Origin: Bradyrhizobium macuxiense
GTDB taxonomy: Bacteria; Pseudomonadota; Alphaproteobacteria; Rhizobiales; Xanthobacteraceae
Direction: 5' to 3'
Length of the DNA stretch: 64,000 nt
NCBI RefSeq assembly: GCF_001542415.1
Contig: NZ_LNCU01000039.1
Span: 271,319 to 335,318 of the forward strand
Position numbers and translations under genes: made by a program. The notes under the pieces are model-generated. The model searched no databases, was not told the DNA's origin, and saw only the letters and a program-made list of their open reading frames with translations. Of the stretch, positions 33,346 to 42,428 are shown in pieces (the stretch's first letter is position 1; each line of letters begins with the position of its first letter).

Positions 33346-34062
33346 ATGCAAGCGAGCAATCCCGCGATGATCGCGACAGAATCGGCGGCAATTTCGGACA
33401 GCTGGCTTCACAGGCCGTGGGCCGGAGCGATGATGCGCTGCATCGCCGATCCCGCGGCCGACTTCGATGATGCTATAGCCAAGGATTGGCCGGAATGGTT
33501 GCCGCGGGATCCTGCACGGGCAGATTCGTTCATCCGAATGAGACTTGGAAGTCGGCTGCTTCGCGATCAAGATAGGGGGGCGTCGGCCATCATCTCCGCC
33601 GGCCATGCGCCGCGGACGCGGCTCGCATTTTTGCCGGTATCGGACGCCGTGCGCCTCATGTGCCTTGCCGCGGCGTGGACCGGGGTGCCGAGTCTTGTCG
33701 GGCAACTTCGCAATGCCGATGTCGTTGCAGCGCGTTCCGTCCTCGGAGAAGACGCCGTCGCGTTCGCTTTCGATGCCGCGCTGCTGCCACGACCGACCGC
33801 CGGACTGATGTCGGCTATCGGTGCTTCCAAGCTGCCGACCGGGCCTGCTGAACTGCTCCACTGCGCAGCTGCGATGTTCGGCCTCGCAATGGGCTGCATC
33901 CCGCATGCACTGCAGGTACGACTGAGATTACGCAGCCCTGCGTCGATCTGGACGGTGGCGGCTAACGCCTGTCGCAACGGCAGTGCTGGAGAGGACGCCT
34001 TTCATGCGATGCGGCGGTTGGTCCGCAAAAGGATGGCCCCATGGTCGCACTGGTTCGATTGA
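33346..34062 (+). CDS. sctK: SctK (NolU-like), T3SS sorting-platform protein
   Basis: A 238-residue protein at the SctK position between sctJ and sctL. It resembles rhizobial NolU: an N-terminal RPWAGAMMRCIADP, a core with DWPEWLPRDPARADSFIRMRLG, and a C-terminal [13 protein letters not shown]. SctK proteins link the cytoplasmic sorting platform (SctQ, SctL) to the inner ring. It overlaps sctL by 22 bases. SctK sequences are poorly conserved, so the call rests partly on gene order. Confidence 0.75.
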   Translation: MQASNPAMIATESAAISDSWLHRPWAGAMMRCIADPAADFDDAIAKDWPEWLPRDPARADSFIRMRLGSRLLRDQDRGASAIISAGHAPRTRLAFLPVSDAVRLMCLAAAWTGVPSLVGQLRNADVVAARSVLGEDAVAFAFDAALLPRPTAGLMSAIGASKLPTGPAELLHCAAAMFGLAMGCIPHALQVRLRLRSPASIWTVAANACRNGSAGEDAFHAMRRLVRKRMAPWSHWFD

Positions 34063-34664
34063 CGTCCGAGACGATCAGTGTTCTCGGACCAGGGCAAATC
34101 TTGCCGGCGGCAAGCGCGCAGGCACTCCTGCACGCCGAGCAACTGCTGACCCAGGCGCAGCGCGATGCAGAGGCGCTTGTTGAGGAAGCGCGCATGTCCG
34201 CAAGCAGGATTGAAGCGGCCGCCAGAGCAGCCGGGCTCAAGGAAGCGCAAGTGACAATTCAACAGCGCTTGGCCGCAATCGCCGTAGAGTCGCTGCGGGT
34301 CATGGAGCAAAACAAGGAAAGGATCGTGGACCTCGGCCTGCAGATCGCCCGCCGGATCATCGACGCGACGGCGCCAGACGAGACCGCGGTGCAGATCGCA
34401 CTGCGAAGCCTGCGAGTCGTGGGCCATAGCCCTGTCGTTCGGCTGCGAGTGGCCCCGTCGCTGGTCGAGACGGTTCGCGGGCGGGTCGACGAGATAGTCC
34501 CGGCGGTCACGTCACGCGCAGTCGTCGAAGTGATTTCTGATCCGCGGATCAATGATGCCGGGTGTATTCTTGAGACCGATGCCGGACTGGTCGACGCGAC
34601 GATCGAAAGCCAGCTGACATTGATCGAAAGCGGCCTTCGCAAAAGCCTGGAGGCGTCGAAGTGA
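34041..34664 (+). CDS. sctL: SctL (NolV-like), T3SS ATPase regulator/stator
   Basis: A 207-residue FliH/HrpE-type protein. A long charged helix (about 28-100, [20 protein letters not shown]) is likely coiled-coil. It is followed by the globular C-terminal domain with [18 protein letters not shown] and the family-typical [20 protein letters not shown]. It links the ATPase SctN to SctQ and holds it inactive. GTGA overlap with sctN. Confidence 0.9.
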   Translation: MVALVRLTSETISVLGPGQILPAASAQALLHAEQLLTQAQRDAEALVEEARMSASRIEAAARAAGLKEAQVTIQQRLAAIAVESLRVMEQNKERIVDLGLQIARRIIDATAPDETAVQIALRSLRVVGHSPVVRLRVAPSLVETVRGRVDEIVPAVTSRAVVEVISDPRINDAGCILETDAGLVDATIESQLTLIESGLRKSLEASK

Positions 34665-36037
34665 TCTCGGAGACAGCCGGGCCGTCAACGGCGGTAGATC
34701 CCGTAGGTTGTTCGCATGAAAGCATCGATCGGTTCTTCCGGCTCGCTAACAGGGCGGTTGAGCAAACGCCGACGATGAATGTCCGTGGTCGCGTCCTTCA
34801 AGTCGTTGGAACAATCATCCGTGCGACGGCTCCTGGCGTGCGTATCGGGGATTTGTGCGAACTCCACGATCCCAAAAATGACCGTGGACTGACCGCTGAG
34901 GTCGTCGGTGTTCAGCGCGATGTTGCCGTTCTAACGCCGCTCGGGGAAATGCGGGGACTTTCTACCCTCACAGAGGTGATTCCGACGAGCAAGGCCCTGC
35001 TGGTGCCGGCGGGCTGGAACTTGCTAGGTCGGGTGCTTGACGGCCTTGGCCGCCCGCTCGATGCAACCACTCATGGGCCCATGATCGCAGAGGCCCACGT
35101 GCCGGTTCATGGCAGCGCACCGGATCCGCTAAGCCGGCGTAGCATAGATCAGGTTCTTCCGGTTGGTGTGCGGGCGATCGATGCCCTGCTGACGTGCGGG
35201 GAAGGGCAACGCGTCGGTATCTTTGCCGCTGCAGGAGCCGGCAAAAGCACACTGCTGTCGATGCTCATACGGGGCGCTGACGTTGACGTCGCGGTGATAG
35301 CACTTATCGGCGAGCGCGGACGGGAGGTGCAAGAGTTCATCACGCAGTTCGGCTCGCAATCACGAACCAAAGCGGTTTTTGTTTTCGCGACGTCCGACCG
35401 GCCCGCCATGGAGCGCGCCAAGGCGGCCTATGTAGCCACTGCAATAGCTGAATGGTTTCGCGATCAAGGCAAACGCGTGCTGCTTCTCATGGATTCGCTA
35501 ACGCGTTTTGCGCGGGCGCACAGGGAGATCGGCCTTGCAGCGGGTGAGCCACCGACCCGGCATGGTTTCCCGCCATCCGTGTTCGCAACACTGCCGCAAC
35601 TTTTGGAACGTGCGGGCAACAATGCGCGTGGGTCGATCACGGCCTTCTATACCGTGCTTGTCGAGGGAGATGACATGACTGAACCCGTCGCCGACGAAAC
35701 GCGCTCGATCCTTGATGGTCACATTGTGCTCTCGCGTGCCCTGGCTACGTCGAACCACTATCCTGCCATCGACATTCTTGCGAGCGTCAGCCGCGTCATG
35801 AGCATGATCGTGGCTCCCCAGCATGAAAGCATGGCGCGGAGACTGCGTGAGCTGACGGCGAAATACCAGGAGGTCGAACTGTTGATTCGTGTGGGCGAAT
35901 ACAAGAACGGAACCGACGAACTCGCGGATGAGGCGATCGCCAGAAGGGACGAAATACAGAACTTCCTGCGCCAATCGACAAGTGAGCAGATGGACTTCGA
36001 AGCTACGCTCCAGGAGCTTGAAGCATGCGTGGGATGA
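34661..36037 (+). CDS. sctN: SctN (RhcN), T3SS ATPase
   Basis: A 458-residue F1/FliI-type ATPase that unfolds and feeds substrates. Walker A is [15 protein letters not shown], Walker [15 protein letters not shown], and the catalytic Glu is in [12 protein letters not shown]. The typical [19 protein letters not shown] segment is present. The C-terminus ([20 protein letters not shown]) is the export-specific helical part. Length is normal. It starts with a GTG overlapping the sctL stop. Confidence 0.96.
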   Translation: MISETAGPSTAVDPVGCSHESIDRFFRLANRAVEQTPTMNVRGRVLQVVGTIIRATAPGVRIGDLCELHDPKNDRGLTAEVVGVQRDVAVLTPLGEMRGLSTLTEVIPTSKALLVPAGWNLLGRVLDGLGRPLDATTHGPMIAEAHVPVHGSAPDPLSRRSIDQVLPVGVRAIDALLTCGEGQRVGIFAAAGAGKSTLLSMLIRGADVDVAVIALIGERGREVQEFITQFGSQSRTKAVFVFATSDRPAMERAKAAYVATAIAEWFRDQGKRVLLLMDSLTRFARAHREIGLAAGEPPTRHGFPPSVFATLPQLLERAGNNARGSITAFYTVLVEGDDMTEPVADETRSILDGHIVLSRALATSNHYPAIDILASVSRVMSMIVAPQHESMARRLRELTAKYQEVELLIRVGEYKNGTDELADEAIARRDEIQNFLRQSTSEQMDFEATLQELEACVG

Positions 36038-36543
36038 TCTCGGACGCCGTCCCCCATCTCCTGGAGCTACGGAAATTGCGACATCATCGTCAGCAAGATA
36101 TTCTCCGGGCGCGACAGCTGGCCCTTGAGAACGCTGCCGCTGTCGTGGAGACCGCCACCAAAAATCACCGCACCTGGCGGCAAAAGCGTCTTCGGCTTGA
36201 AGCTTCCCTGTACGATTCCGTGATCGGAGAAACCGTCGCTCTCGGCGCTCTTGTCGGTCTGAAGGCAAGGATGACCTCGCTGCACGATCACGATCAGCTG
36301 CTCGAAAAGGACATTGAAAAGGCAATCGCGGAAGCCGATCGGGCCCGGCAGGCACGCGACGAGGTGTGCAACATCGTACGTCAAACAGGCAAGCAGTTCG
36401 ATAAGTGCGAACATCTGGCGCGCGCTTTGCGCGATGCCTCGGTGAGGAGGCCGGAGCAGGTTTGCGAGAACAGGACTGCTGTGAACACGTCGCAAGCCGG
36501 ATCGGCCTTGGATCTCGAAGAATGTCGGGGATGCGAAGGCTAG
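36034..36543 (+). CDS. sctO: SctO, T3SS stalk protein
   Basis: A 169-residue almost wholly helical protein ([20 protein letters not shown] onward), typical of the FliJ/YscO coiled-coil hairpin that sits in the ATPase ring centre. The ATG at 36034 overlaps the sctN stop (ATGA); an in-frame ATG at 36025 is possible. It is the last gene of the first operon. The final 30 residues are polar, Cys-containing and unlike the rest. Confidence 0.8.
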   Translation: MISDAVPHLLELRKLRHHRQQDILRARQLALENAAAVVETATKNHRTWRQKRLRLEASLYDSVIGETVALGALVGLKARMTSLHDHDQLLEKDIEKAIAEADRARQARDEVCNIVRQTGKQFDKCEHLARALRDASVRRPEQVCENRTAVNTSQAGSALDLEECRGCEG

Positions 36544-36956
36544 GGGAGGAGATCAGGCGAGCGTCGATACGACGTTGGATATGGCGGGTCTAGTAGGTCG
36601 ATCTCATCCATGGTGCATCGGATCCTGCGGTTTACGTCGATGCAGATCGTGCGGTTAGGCTGACGGCGATACGCTCGACCGACCGTCCCGCTGGCACGAT
36701 CGCGTGTGCCTGTCGTCTAGGTCAAAGACTGCGGGCTTCCGGCAGACGATCGAAGAAACATCAGAGTCACTGTTGCGATCCGGGAGAGTTGGCTTTGAAC
36801 GCAGCTAATCGGCGCGGAGGGTTCAAATTTGCTGCTCTGGGTTTGAAGGCGGGCCGGCAGTCTGCCTCAGGGCCGGAGCGAGCCATCGTCAGCTGCGTGT
36901 CGCACCTCTGGCTATGGGCTGGCATTTCACGGGGCAAGTCGCGCTAGGCTGATCAT
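36544..36956. other. intergenic region before sctV
   Basis: 413 bases without a supported gene. A GGCTGAC element at 36658-36664 recalls one end of a tts box, but the remaining conserved positions do not match. It should contain the sctV promoter. Confidence 0.35.
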
Positions 36957-39053
36957 ATGAAGTCACTCGACAAACTGCTGACCATCGCGACCGGCCGTAA
37001 CGACATTGTTCTGGTGACGTTGCTGATCACGATCGTTTTCATGATGATTATTCCGCTTCCATCAGTGCTTATGGATGTGCTGCAAGCGGTCAATCTGGGA
37101 ATTGCAGCCCTCCTGCTGATGGTGGCGGTCTACATCAAATCGCCACTCGCATTCGTCTCATTTCCATCGGTGCTTTTGCTGGCAACGCTGTTTCGTCTGG
37201 CGCTCGGTATTGCGGCAACTCGCACCATCCTGCTTCATGCGGAAGCTGGCCAGATCATCAAGACCTTCGGTAACTTTGTCGTAGCTGGTAATCTCGTCGT
37301 AGGCGCCGTTACCTTCTTGATCATGACCATTGTACAATTTGTCGTCATCACCAAAGGATCAGAGCGCGTTGCCGAAGTCGCTGCACGTTTTTCTCTGGAT
37401 TCCATGCCGGGAAAGCAGATGAGCGTCGATGGCGACTTGCGGGCCGGCAGCATCGATATGCGAGAGGCACGCAGGCGCCGTGTTGCCATCGAGCGCGAAA
37501 GTCAGTTGTACGGTGCCATGGACGGCGCCATGAAGTTCCTCAAAGGGGACGCGATCGCAGGCGTGATCAGCATTATCGTGAACATCATTGGCGGGATCGC
37601 AATTGGTTCACTCCAAAAGGGAATGGGATTCTCGGAGGCGCTTGAAGTCTATACGACCTTGACCATTGGCGATGGTCTCGTCGGTCAGATTCCGGCGTTG
37701 TTCACCTCGATCACGGCAGGATTCATCGTCACGAGAGTAAGCTCCGAAGACAACAGCGCAGACCTCGGCAATGCAATCGGCAATGAACTGAGTGCGCAAC
37801 CGCGTGCACTCATGGTTGGCGCATTCATGCTCATCCTGTTCTCCCTTGTGCCCGGCTTTCCGACATTGATTTTTATGGTTTTGGCAGCAGCGGTGGGTGG
37901 GGCTGGCTGGCTGCTGCAGCGTCGTGGCCAGCTATTGCGCACTGACTCGCACGGCCAGCCACTCAGCGGGGGAGCGCTGTCGACGAATCCGACTGAGGCC
38001 TCTGAGGCAAAGAAGGCAGGCGGCAATGGTATCATGCTTACTGTGCCCCTGATGATCGAGGTTGACCGGGATATCCAGACGATGATCCAGCCGGACGTGC
38101 TTGATAAAGCGTTGGTGGCCACGCAGCAGGCGCTGATGCTCGATCTTGGCGTGCCGGTTCCAGCGATCAATGTCCGAATAAGCGAGGATTGTCACAAGGG
38201 CGAATATATTATCAGGCTAAATGAAGTTCCATACGGATCGGGACGATTGCGGCCTCAACACATCCTGGCGCGTGATACTCCCGAGGGCCTCGAAATGGTG
38301 GACATTCCATGTGTCGTGGAAGAGCCCTCCTTCTTGCCTCAGATCGAGACCGTCTGGGTTGATGTCGCACATCTCGAGTCGCTGCGAGCGGCGGGCATCC
38401 CGTATCTGGAATCAGCCCAGATTCTCTCCTGCCATGTTGGTCTAATCGTGCGTCGGCACGCCGATGAGTTCATCGGTATTCAGGAAACGCAAGCGCTTTT
38501 GAAGCAGGCGGAGGGATCCTTTCCAGAACTCGTGAAGGAGGCGTTGCGCCTAGTCCCGCTGCAAAAGATTGCCGAGGTGCTCAAACGGCTCGTTTCGGAG
38601 CAGGTTTCGCTGCGAAACATGTGCGCTATCCTCAATACATTGGTCCAGTGGGGACAAAACGAGAAGGATACAGTCCTGCTGACCGAGTATGTGCGTGGCG
38701 CGCTCAAGAGGCAGATCTGCTTTCAGCATTGTGCCGGTACGAATCTGTTGCCGGCCTACATTTTGACGCCGGAGGTGGAAGATACTGTGCGCAAGTCAAT
38801 TCGACAGACGTCTGCGGGGAGCTATCTCGCTCTCGATCCGCAGACCACGCAACAGATCGTTGGCAGGATAAAAGATGCCGCCGGCATCCTTGAATCGCTG
38901 CCATACAAGCCCGTGCTACTCACCTCGATCGATATCCGTCGATACGTCCGCAAGCTTGTCGAGGCCGATTTGTACGAGCTCCCGGTGCTCTCCTATCAGG
39001 AGCTTGCTCCCGACATCTCTGTCCAGCCCTTGGCGCGAATTGCGCTGCAGTGA
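36957..39053 (+). CDS. sctV: SctV (RhcV), T3SS export gate
   Basis: A 698-residue FlhA/LcrD protein. About eight transmembrane segments fill residues 15-330 with the FHIPEP-like cytoplasmic loop (GRNDIVLVTLLITIVFMM start; FSLDSMPGKQMSVDGDLRAG around 160-178, a family signature). The cytoplasmic nonamer-forming domain follows, with LEIGYGL-type positions replaced by DLGVPVPAINVRIS. It forms the ring that receives chaperone-bound substrates. The stop overlaps sctD by GTGA. Confidence 0.96.
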   Translation: MKSLDKLLTIATGRNDIVLVTLLITIVFMMIIPLPSVLMDVLQAVNLGIAALLLMVAVYIKSPLAFVSFPSVLLLATLFRLALGIAATRTILLHAEAGQIIKTFGNFVVAGNLVVGAVTFLIMTIVQFVVITKGSERVAEVAARFSLDSMPGKQMSVDGDLRAGSIDMREARRRRVAIERESQLYGAMDGAMKFLKGDAIAGVISIIVNIIGGIAIGSLQKGMGFSEALEVYTTLTIGDGLVGQIPALFTSITAGFIVTRVSSEDNSADLGNAIGNELSAQPRALMVGAFMLILFSLVPGFPTLIFMVLAAAVGGAGWLLQRRGQLLRTDSHGQPLSGGALSTNPTEASEAKKAGGNGIMLTVPLMIEVDRDIQTMIQPDVLDKALVATQQALMLDLGVPVPAINVRISEDCHKGEYIIRLNEVPYGSGRLRPQHILARDTPEGLEMVDIPCVVEEPSFLPQIETVWVDVAHLESLRAAGIPYLESAQILSCHVGLIVRRHADEFIGIQETQALLKQAEGSFPELVKEALRLVPLQKIAEVLKRLVSEQVSLRNMCAILNTLVQWGQNEKDTVLLTEYVRGALKRQICFQHCAGTNLLPAYILTPEVEDTVRKSIRQTSAGSYLALDPQTTQQIVGRIKDAAGILESLPYKPVLLTSIDIRRYVRKLVEADLYELPVLSYQELAPDISVQPLARIALQ

Positions 39054-40429
39054 CGTGCATGCCAATGGAAAAGAATGTTCTGACCGATGAGCAGGCCAAG
39101 CTCACTTTGCGCGTGCTGTCCGGGCCAAACCTGGGCGCGGAGACATGCCTGGACGAGGGAACGTCGCTCATCGGTAGCCATGATACGGATGACCTCACCT
39201 TCGGCGATCCGGAACTCGTCGGTTCGCATATCCGCATTGTTAACGAGTCAGGGAAAATCCAGATCACTGCGTCCGCACCGGGCGTGCTGATCAACGGTAG
39301 AGAGTGCACTCCCAACAATCCGACTATCCTTGATCCGTTCACCCCTGTCCGTGTTGGCCGCACAATCTTTAGCCTCGGTCCCGTCGGGCTCGACTTTCCC
39401 AAGGAGCATACCGTAGCCGAGCGCCAGGGGGTGGATGCAAGCAGGGCCGCTTCGGATGCGACAGAGTCATCGAGTTTGGGCAGCTGGCGAACACGTCTCG
39501 CGGTGGGCTGGATACCGTGGCGATTGCGGTTGGCGGCGGTGGTTTGTGGCCTCCTGATGATAATATGTGGCGCTTGGGCAGGGATGGAGCGGCTTCACTC
39601 CCGGTCTTATTTTAACCCTCCGGGCACCCAGCCGATCGAGCCGCAGACGGCCGATCCTCATGGGGCGGACATTGCACCCGACGTCAATATCCAATCGACT
39701 GCCGGCAGGCTGACGATCGAACTGGAGCCTGGAGAGAATACCAACAAGAGCCAGTCTGACTGGCAAGACCCCAGGCTTGCGGCTGACCTCACAGCAAAGC
39801 GACCGGCTACTGCCAAATTATCTGACGCAAGGCTGATCGACCTCGCAGCTACGATCTTACACGCTTTTGATATCGACGGTCGCGTTCGCGTAGAAGCTGC
39901 AGGCGAACTCACAGTAATAGGTTATGGTCGGAGCGATGCTAAAGTAGAAGCGGCCTTTCGTCGTCTCCAGCAGGACATCCCGGGCATCTACAAGACCAAT
40001 GATGAAGTGGCAACACCAGATCGCGCACGCGCTTTTTTGCTGCGGGCGGCGTCCGCCGAACTCCGCCGGTCCATCCGCATCACCGTAAGGCCCGATGTCG
40101 TATCCGTGTCCGGAGCGCTGGCCTCGGCGACATACGATGAGTGGAAGGACGTTGCCGCTCGGTTCGAGGAAAGATTCAGGCCCTATATCCGACTCGAGTC
40201 GCGGTGTGAGCTGATGGTATTGCCCGCGGTGCGAGGGGTGCACCTGGGCCGCACACCTTTCGTCGTTGTTGAAAACGGAGCTCAGTTGAAAGTGGGCGAC
40301 AGCATCGATCACATCGGCAAGATTGCGGCCGTTGACCGCGACGGGCTTATCGTGCGTGTCGGAGAATCGAACCTTCGCATGCTCTATCGAGAGAACCCAG
40401 AGTGGTTAACCGAGGATGATCAACGGTGA
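39050..40429 (+). CDS. sctD: SctD, T3SS inner-membrane ring protein (FHA domain)
   Basis: A 459-residue single-pass protein. The N-terminal FHA-like domain (about 20-120; LIGSHDTDDLTFGDPELVGSH is the fold's typical region) is cytoplasmic. A transmembrane segment (RLAAVVCGLLMIICGAWAG) follows at about 161-179, then a periplasmic part with ring-building repeats (LIDLAATILHAFDIDGRVRV and VSGALASATYDEWKDVAARF). The GTG at 39050 overlaps the sctV stop; ATGs at 39059 and 39065 are alternatives. Sequence is divergent but order, length and FHA support the call. Confidence 0.85.
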   Translation: MTCMPMEKNVLTDEQAKLTLRVLSGPNLGAETCLDEGTSLIGSHDTDDLTFGDPELVGSHIRIVNESGKIQITASAPGVLINGRECTPNNPTILDPFTPVRVGRTIFSLGPVGLDFPKEHTVAERQGVDASRAASDATESSSLGSWRTRLAVGWIPWRLRLAAVVCGLLMIICGAWAGMERLHSRSYFNPPGTQPIEPQTADPHGADIAPDVNIQSTAGRLTIELEPGENTNKSQSDWQDPRLAADLTAKRPATAKLSDARLIDLAATILHAFDIDGRVRVEAAGELTVIGYGRSDAKVEAAFRRLQQDIPGIYKTNDEVATPDRARAFLLRAASAELRRSIRITVRPDVVSVSGALASATYDEWKDVAARFEERFRPYIRLESRCELMVLPAVRGVHLGRTPFVVVENGAQLKVGDSIDHIGKIAAVDRDGLIVRVGESNLRMLYRENPEWLTEDDQR

Positions 40430-40442
40430 AGAGGAATCCATC

Positions 40443-40667
40443 GTGCTTGAGTTGGAAAAGCAGCTGCTAAATGATGTCGATGGCTCCAGCAGAGCCGTCA
40501 TCAATGAAGACCTCCAGAACTGGAGGCAGTCTCTGAAACGTCACATTGATAGCGGCGTCACGACGCGGCAGTTCGAAGCACTGCAGGCGCTGCTCGAGGC
40601 AATAGATTGCGCGACCGAAGTCGTTGATGCTACATGGGTACAGCATCACCGCGAAATAGTCCGCTGA
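40443..40667 (+). CDS. EscE/YscE/SsaE-like needle-protein co-chaperone
   Basis: A 74-residue two-helix protein (LELEKQLLNDVDGSSR, then VTTRQFEALQALLEAIDCAT) between sctD and the needle gene. Size, the R-x-Q-F/Y-x-x-L-x-A-L-L-x-A pattern and position match EscE/SsaE-family chaperones that keep the needle subunit from polymerising. The GTG at 40443 with AGAGGA eight bases upstream is preferred over the ATG at 40416 inside the sctD end. Rhizobial Rhc systems are not known to me to carry this family. Confidence 0.62.
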   Translation: MLELEKQLLNDVDGSSRAVINEDLQNWRQSLKRHIDSGVTTRQFEALQALLEAIDCATEVVDATWVQHHREIVR

Positions 40668-40682
40668 GTAATGAGAGGTGAA

Positions 40683-40901
40683 ATGCATTTCGGCAGTATA
40701 ACCAGCTCGATTGGGCAATCCGTCGTCCAATCGGAACGCAATGTGAGAGAACGTATGGCAACCATGAACCCGGACGACACCATGGATCTGATTCGCTTTC
40801 AGCTCTCAATGACCAAGCACACGACACTGTTGAACTTGAACTCTACCATCATCAAGGCGGTTCACGACGCACTCAATGGTATCATCCGGAATATTGCCTG
40901 A
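40683..40901 (+). CDS. sctF: SctF, T3SS needle subunit
   Basis: A 72-residue protein with the needle pattern: MNPDDTMDLIRFQLSMTKHT and then LNLNSTIIKAVHDALNGIIR, matching the N-P-x-D, L-x-x-x-Q, N-x-x-S-x-I-K-x-x-x-D-x-x-x-x-I-I arrangement of MxiH/PrgI/YscF. The ATG at 40683 has GAGAGG just upstream; an earlier ATG at 40671 would add four residues. It polymerises to form the hollow needle, unlike the thin Nop pili of symbiotic systems. Confidence 0.82.
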   Translation: MHFGSITSSIGQSVVQSERNVRERMATMNPDDTMDLIRFQLSMTKHTTLLNLNSTIIKAVHDALNGIIRNIA

Positions 40902-40975
40902 TCTTCATCGGTAGGTGTGGTCGTTCGGTGCCGGCACGCTATCCGGGCTGATGGGCGAGTCCGGATATCCTGATC

Positions 40976-41941
40976 ATGCCTGAATCGACCGAGCGAAATC
41001 GAACGCGACTGATGTCACCTAACTTCCTGCAACTTCGTCATCTCCGCTATTTCCTCGGCATCGTGGATGCTGGTAGCTTTACGGGGGCGGCAGGCATGCT
41101 GCACGTGGCGCAGCCTGCCCTCAGCCAGCAAATGGCTGCCCTTGAAGCTGAGCTTGGCGTCGAACTGCTCCAGCGGAGTCAACGCGGCATTCGTCCAACT
41201 GCCGCGGGCGAAATCTTCTATCGTGAGGCGGCATCGATCATTGGGCAGGTGGAGCAGTTGGACCGCGTTGTTCGGTCGGCGGCAGGAGAACCGGAAGGCC
41301 TGGTAAGGCTTGGCATGTCATCGGGATTTGCGGTGTGCTGGGCTTGCGACTTTATGGAAGCCTGCCGGATGATTCTGCCGAAAGTGCACCTCCGTCTGGT
41401 TGCAGGTGACATTGTGCGCATGAGATCGCTTATCGCATCGCGTGCGCTCGATCTCTGCTTCCTTCTGGAAGATGAGCCTATCCAGGGCTTATCGCGGCAG
41501 CCGCTCTTTCATCAGCCGCTATCGCTGGTTGGACCTGTGTTTGCGGAAGACGTCACGCATACCATTTCGCTCGAGCGACTGGCTCACCTTCCTCTTGTGC
41601 TGCCGACAAGGCCCAACACAGTTCGCAGCGCGTTGGACCGGGCGCTTCAAGAGGTCGGCTTGACACCCAATTGCATCGCGGAAGTCGATACGTTCGCCAG
41701 TGCGCTCTCCCTGGTCAATGCAGGCATCGGTAATGTGATCGTTCCGAAGATCGTCTTCTCTGACATGCCGGGACATGGCCGTCTGAGGCTGATCTCGATA
41801 GATCCGCCGATCCATGTGACGGCATGCCTGATCTCTTCCGGCAATACTCCGCTGCCCTTCGCGGCACAGGCGGTAGGTGACCTCCTGACAACCCACGTAA
41901 AACTGGCGCTTCGAAAAGACAGCAAAAAGAAGGAAGGCTGA
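40976..41941 (+). CDS. LysR-family transcriptional regulator
   Basis: A 321-residue regulator. The winged HTH is at about 15-75 (LRHLRYFLGIVDAGSFTGAA, LSQQMAALEAELGVELLQR), followed by a substrate-binding domain with FLLEDEPIQGLSRQPLFHQP and the C-terminal ALSLVNAGIGNVIVPK. It lies between the needle gene and the secretin gene inside the T3SS cluster, so it probably controls the system. Its co-inducer is unknown. Classical rhizobial T3SS uses the response regulator TtsI instead, which is not in this window. Confidence 0.88.
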   Translation: MPESTERNRTRLMSPNFLQLRHLRYFLGIVDAGSFTGAAGMLHVAQPALSQQMAALEAELGVELLQRSQRGIRPTAAGEIFYREAASIIGQVEQLDRVVRSAAGEPEGLVRLGMSSGFAVCWACDFMEACRMILPKVHLRLVAGDIVRMRSLIASRALDLCFLLEDEPIQGLSRQPLFHQPLSLVGPVFAEDVTHTISLERLAHLPLVLPTRPNTVRSALDRALQEVGLTPNCIAEVDTFASALSLVNAGIGNVIVPKIVFSDMPGHGRLRLISIDPPIHVTACLISSGNTPLPFAAQAVGDLLTTHVKLALRKDSKKKEG

Positions 41942-41944
41942 TTA

Positions 41945-42223
41945 TCATAACGGGAGCCTCGAGGGTACAACCAGTGTGAACCCCGGCCCGAAGTGGAATT
42001 CGTCCACCATCGACTGACTCTGAGACTTCAAACGCCAGCGTGTTGCCGAGCGGCCGTCGCCCCGCGATCCGGCCAGCAAATAGTCGAAGCCTAGCTGCAA
42101 CCTGGGATCTTGCTGGTTGGACTGAGGTTTCACTGGCGCCAGATCGCCGAGGGAAGAAATGTTCGTCGATACAAGTTGCGATTGCGACGACAGTGTAGCT
42201 CGCCTGCCGCGGCCCGCGTTCAA
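41945..42223 (-). CDS. hypothetical protein downstream of the secretin gene
   Basis: A 92-residue minus-strand ORF with a TTG start, in the same orientation as the secretin gene and about 200 bases after it. The composition is plausible (LGFDYLLAGSRGDGRSAT, ending TLVVPSRLPL), but no motif is recognised and there is no clear ribosome-binding site. It may be the tail of a decayed gene. The spacer to the secretin gene shows nothing else. Confidence 0.3.
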   Translation of the reverse strand: MNAGRGRRATLSSQSQLVSTNISSLGDLAPVKPQSNQQDPRLQLGFDYLLAGSRGDGRSATRWRLKSQSQSMVDEFHFGPGFTLVVPSRLPL

Positions 42224-42428
42224 GGAAAAGCCCGACGAGCAGCCATCCGACCTGCGGCCCGGGAGCCTGAGCGGGGCGTCATCGCCCGTGCCGGCAATCG
42301 ATGGGACTGTCTGACCGGCTACCTCGATGACGGTCTTGCGTCGATCGACAGCAACCTTCTAGTCGTCACTGGATACGTACTCTGATCAAGCACAGCGTTC
42401 CGATCGGGAGACTGCTTCGCGCCAACTA

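Noticed and set aside
36640..36680. tts box before sctV
   Set aside because: Only the GCTGAC-like end and scattered bases match in reverse orientation; too degenerate.
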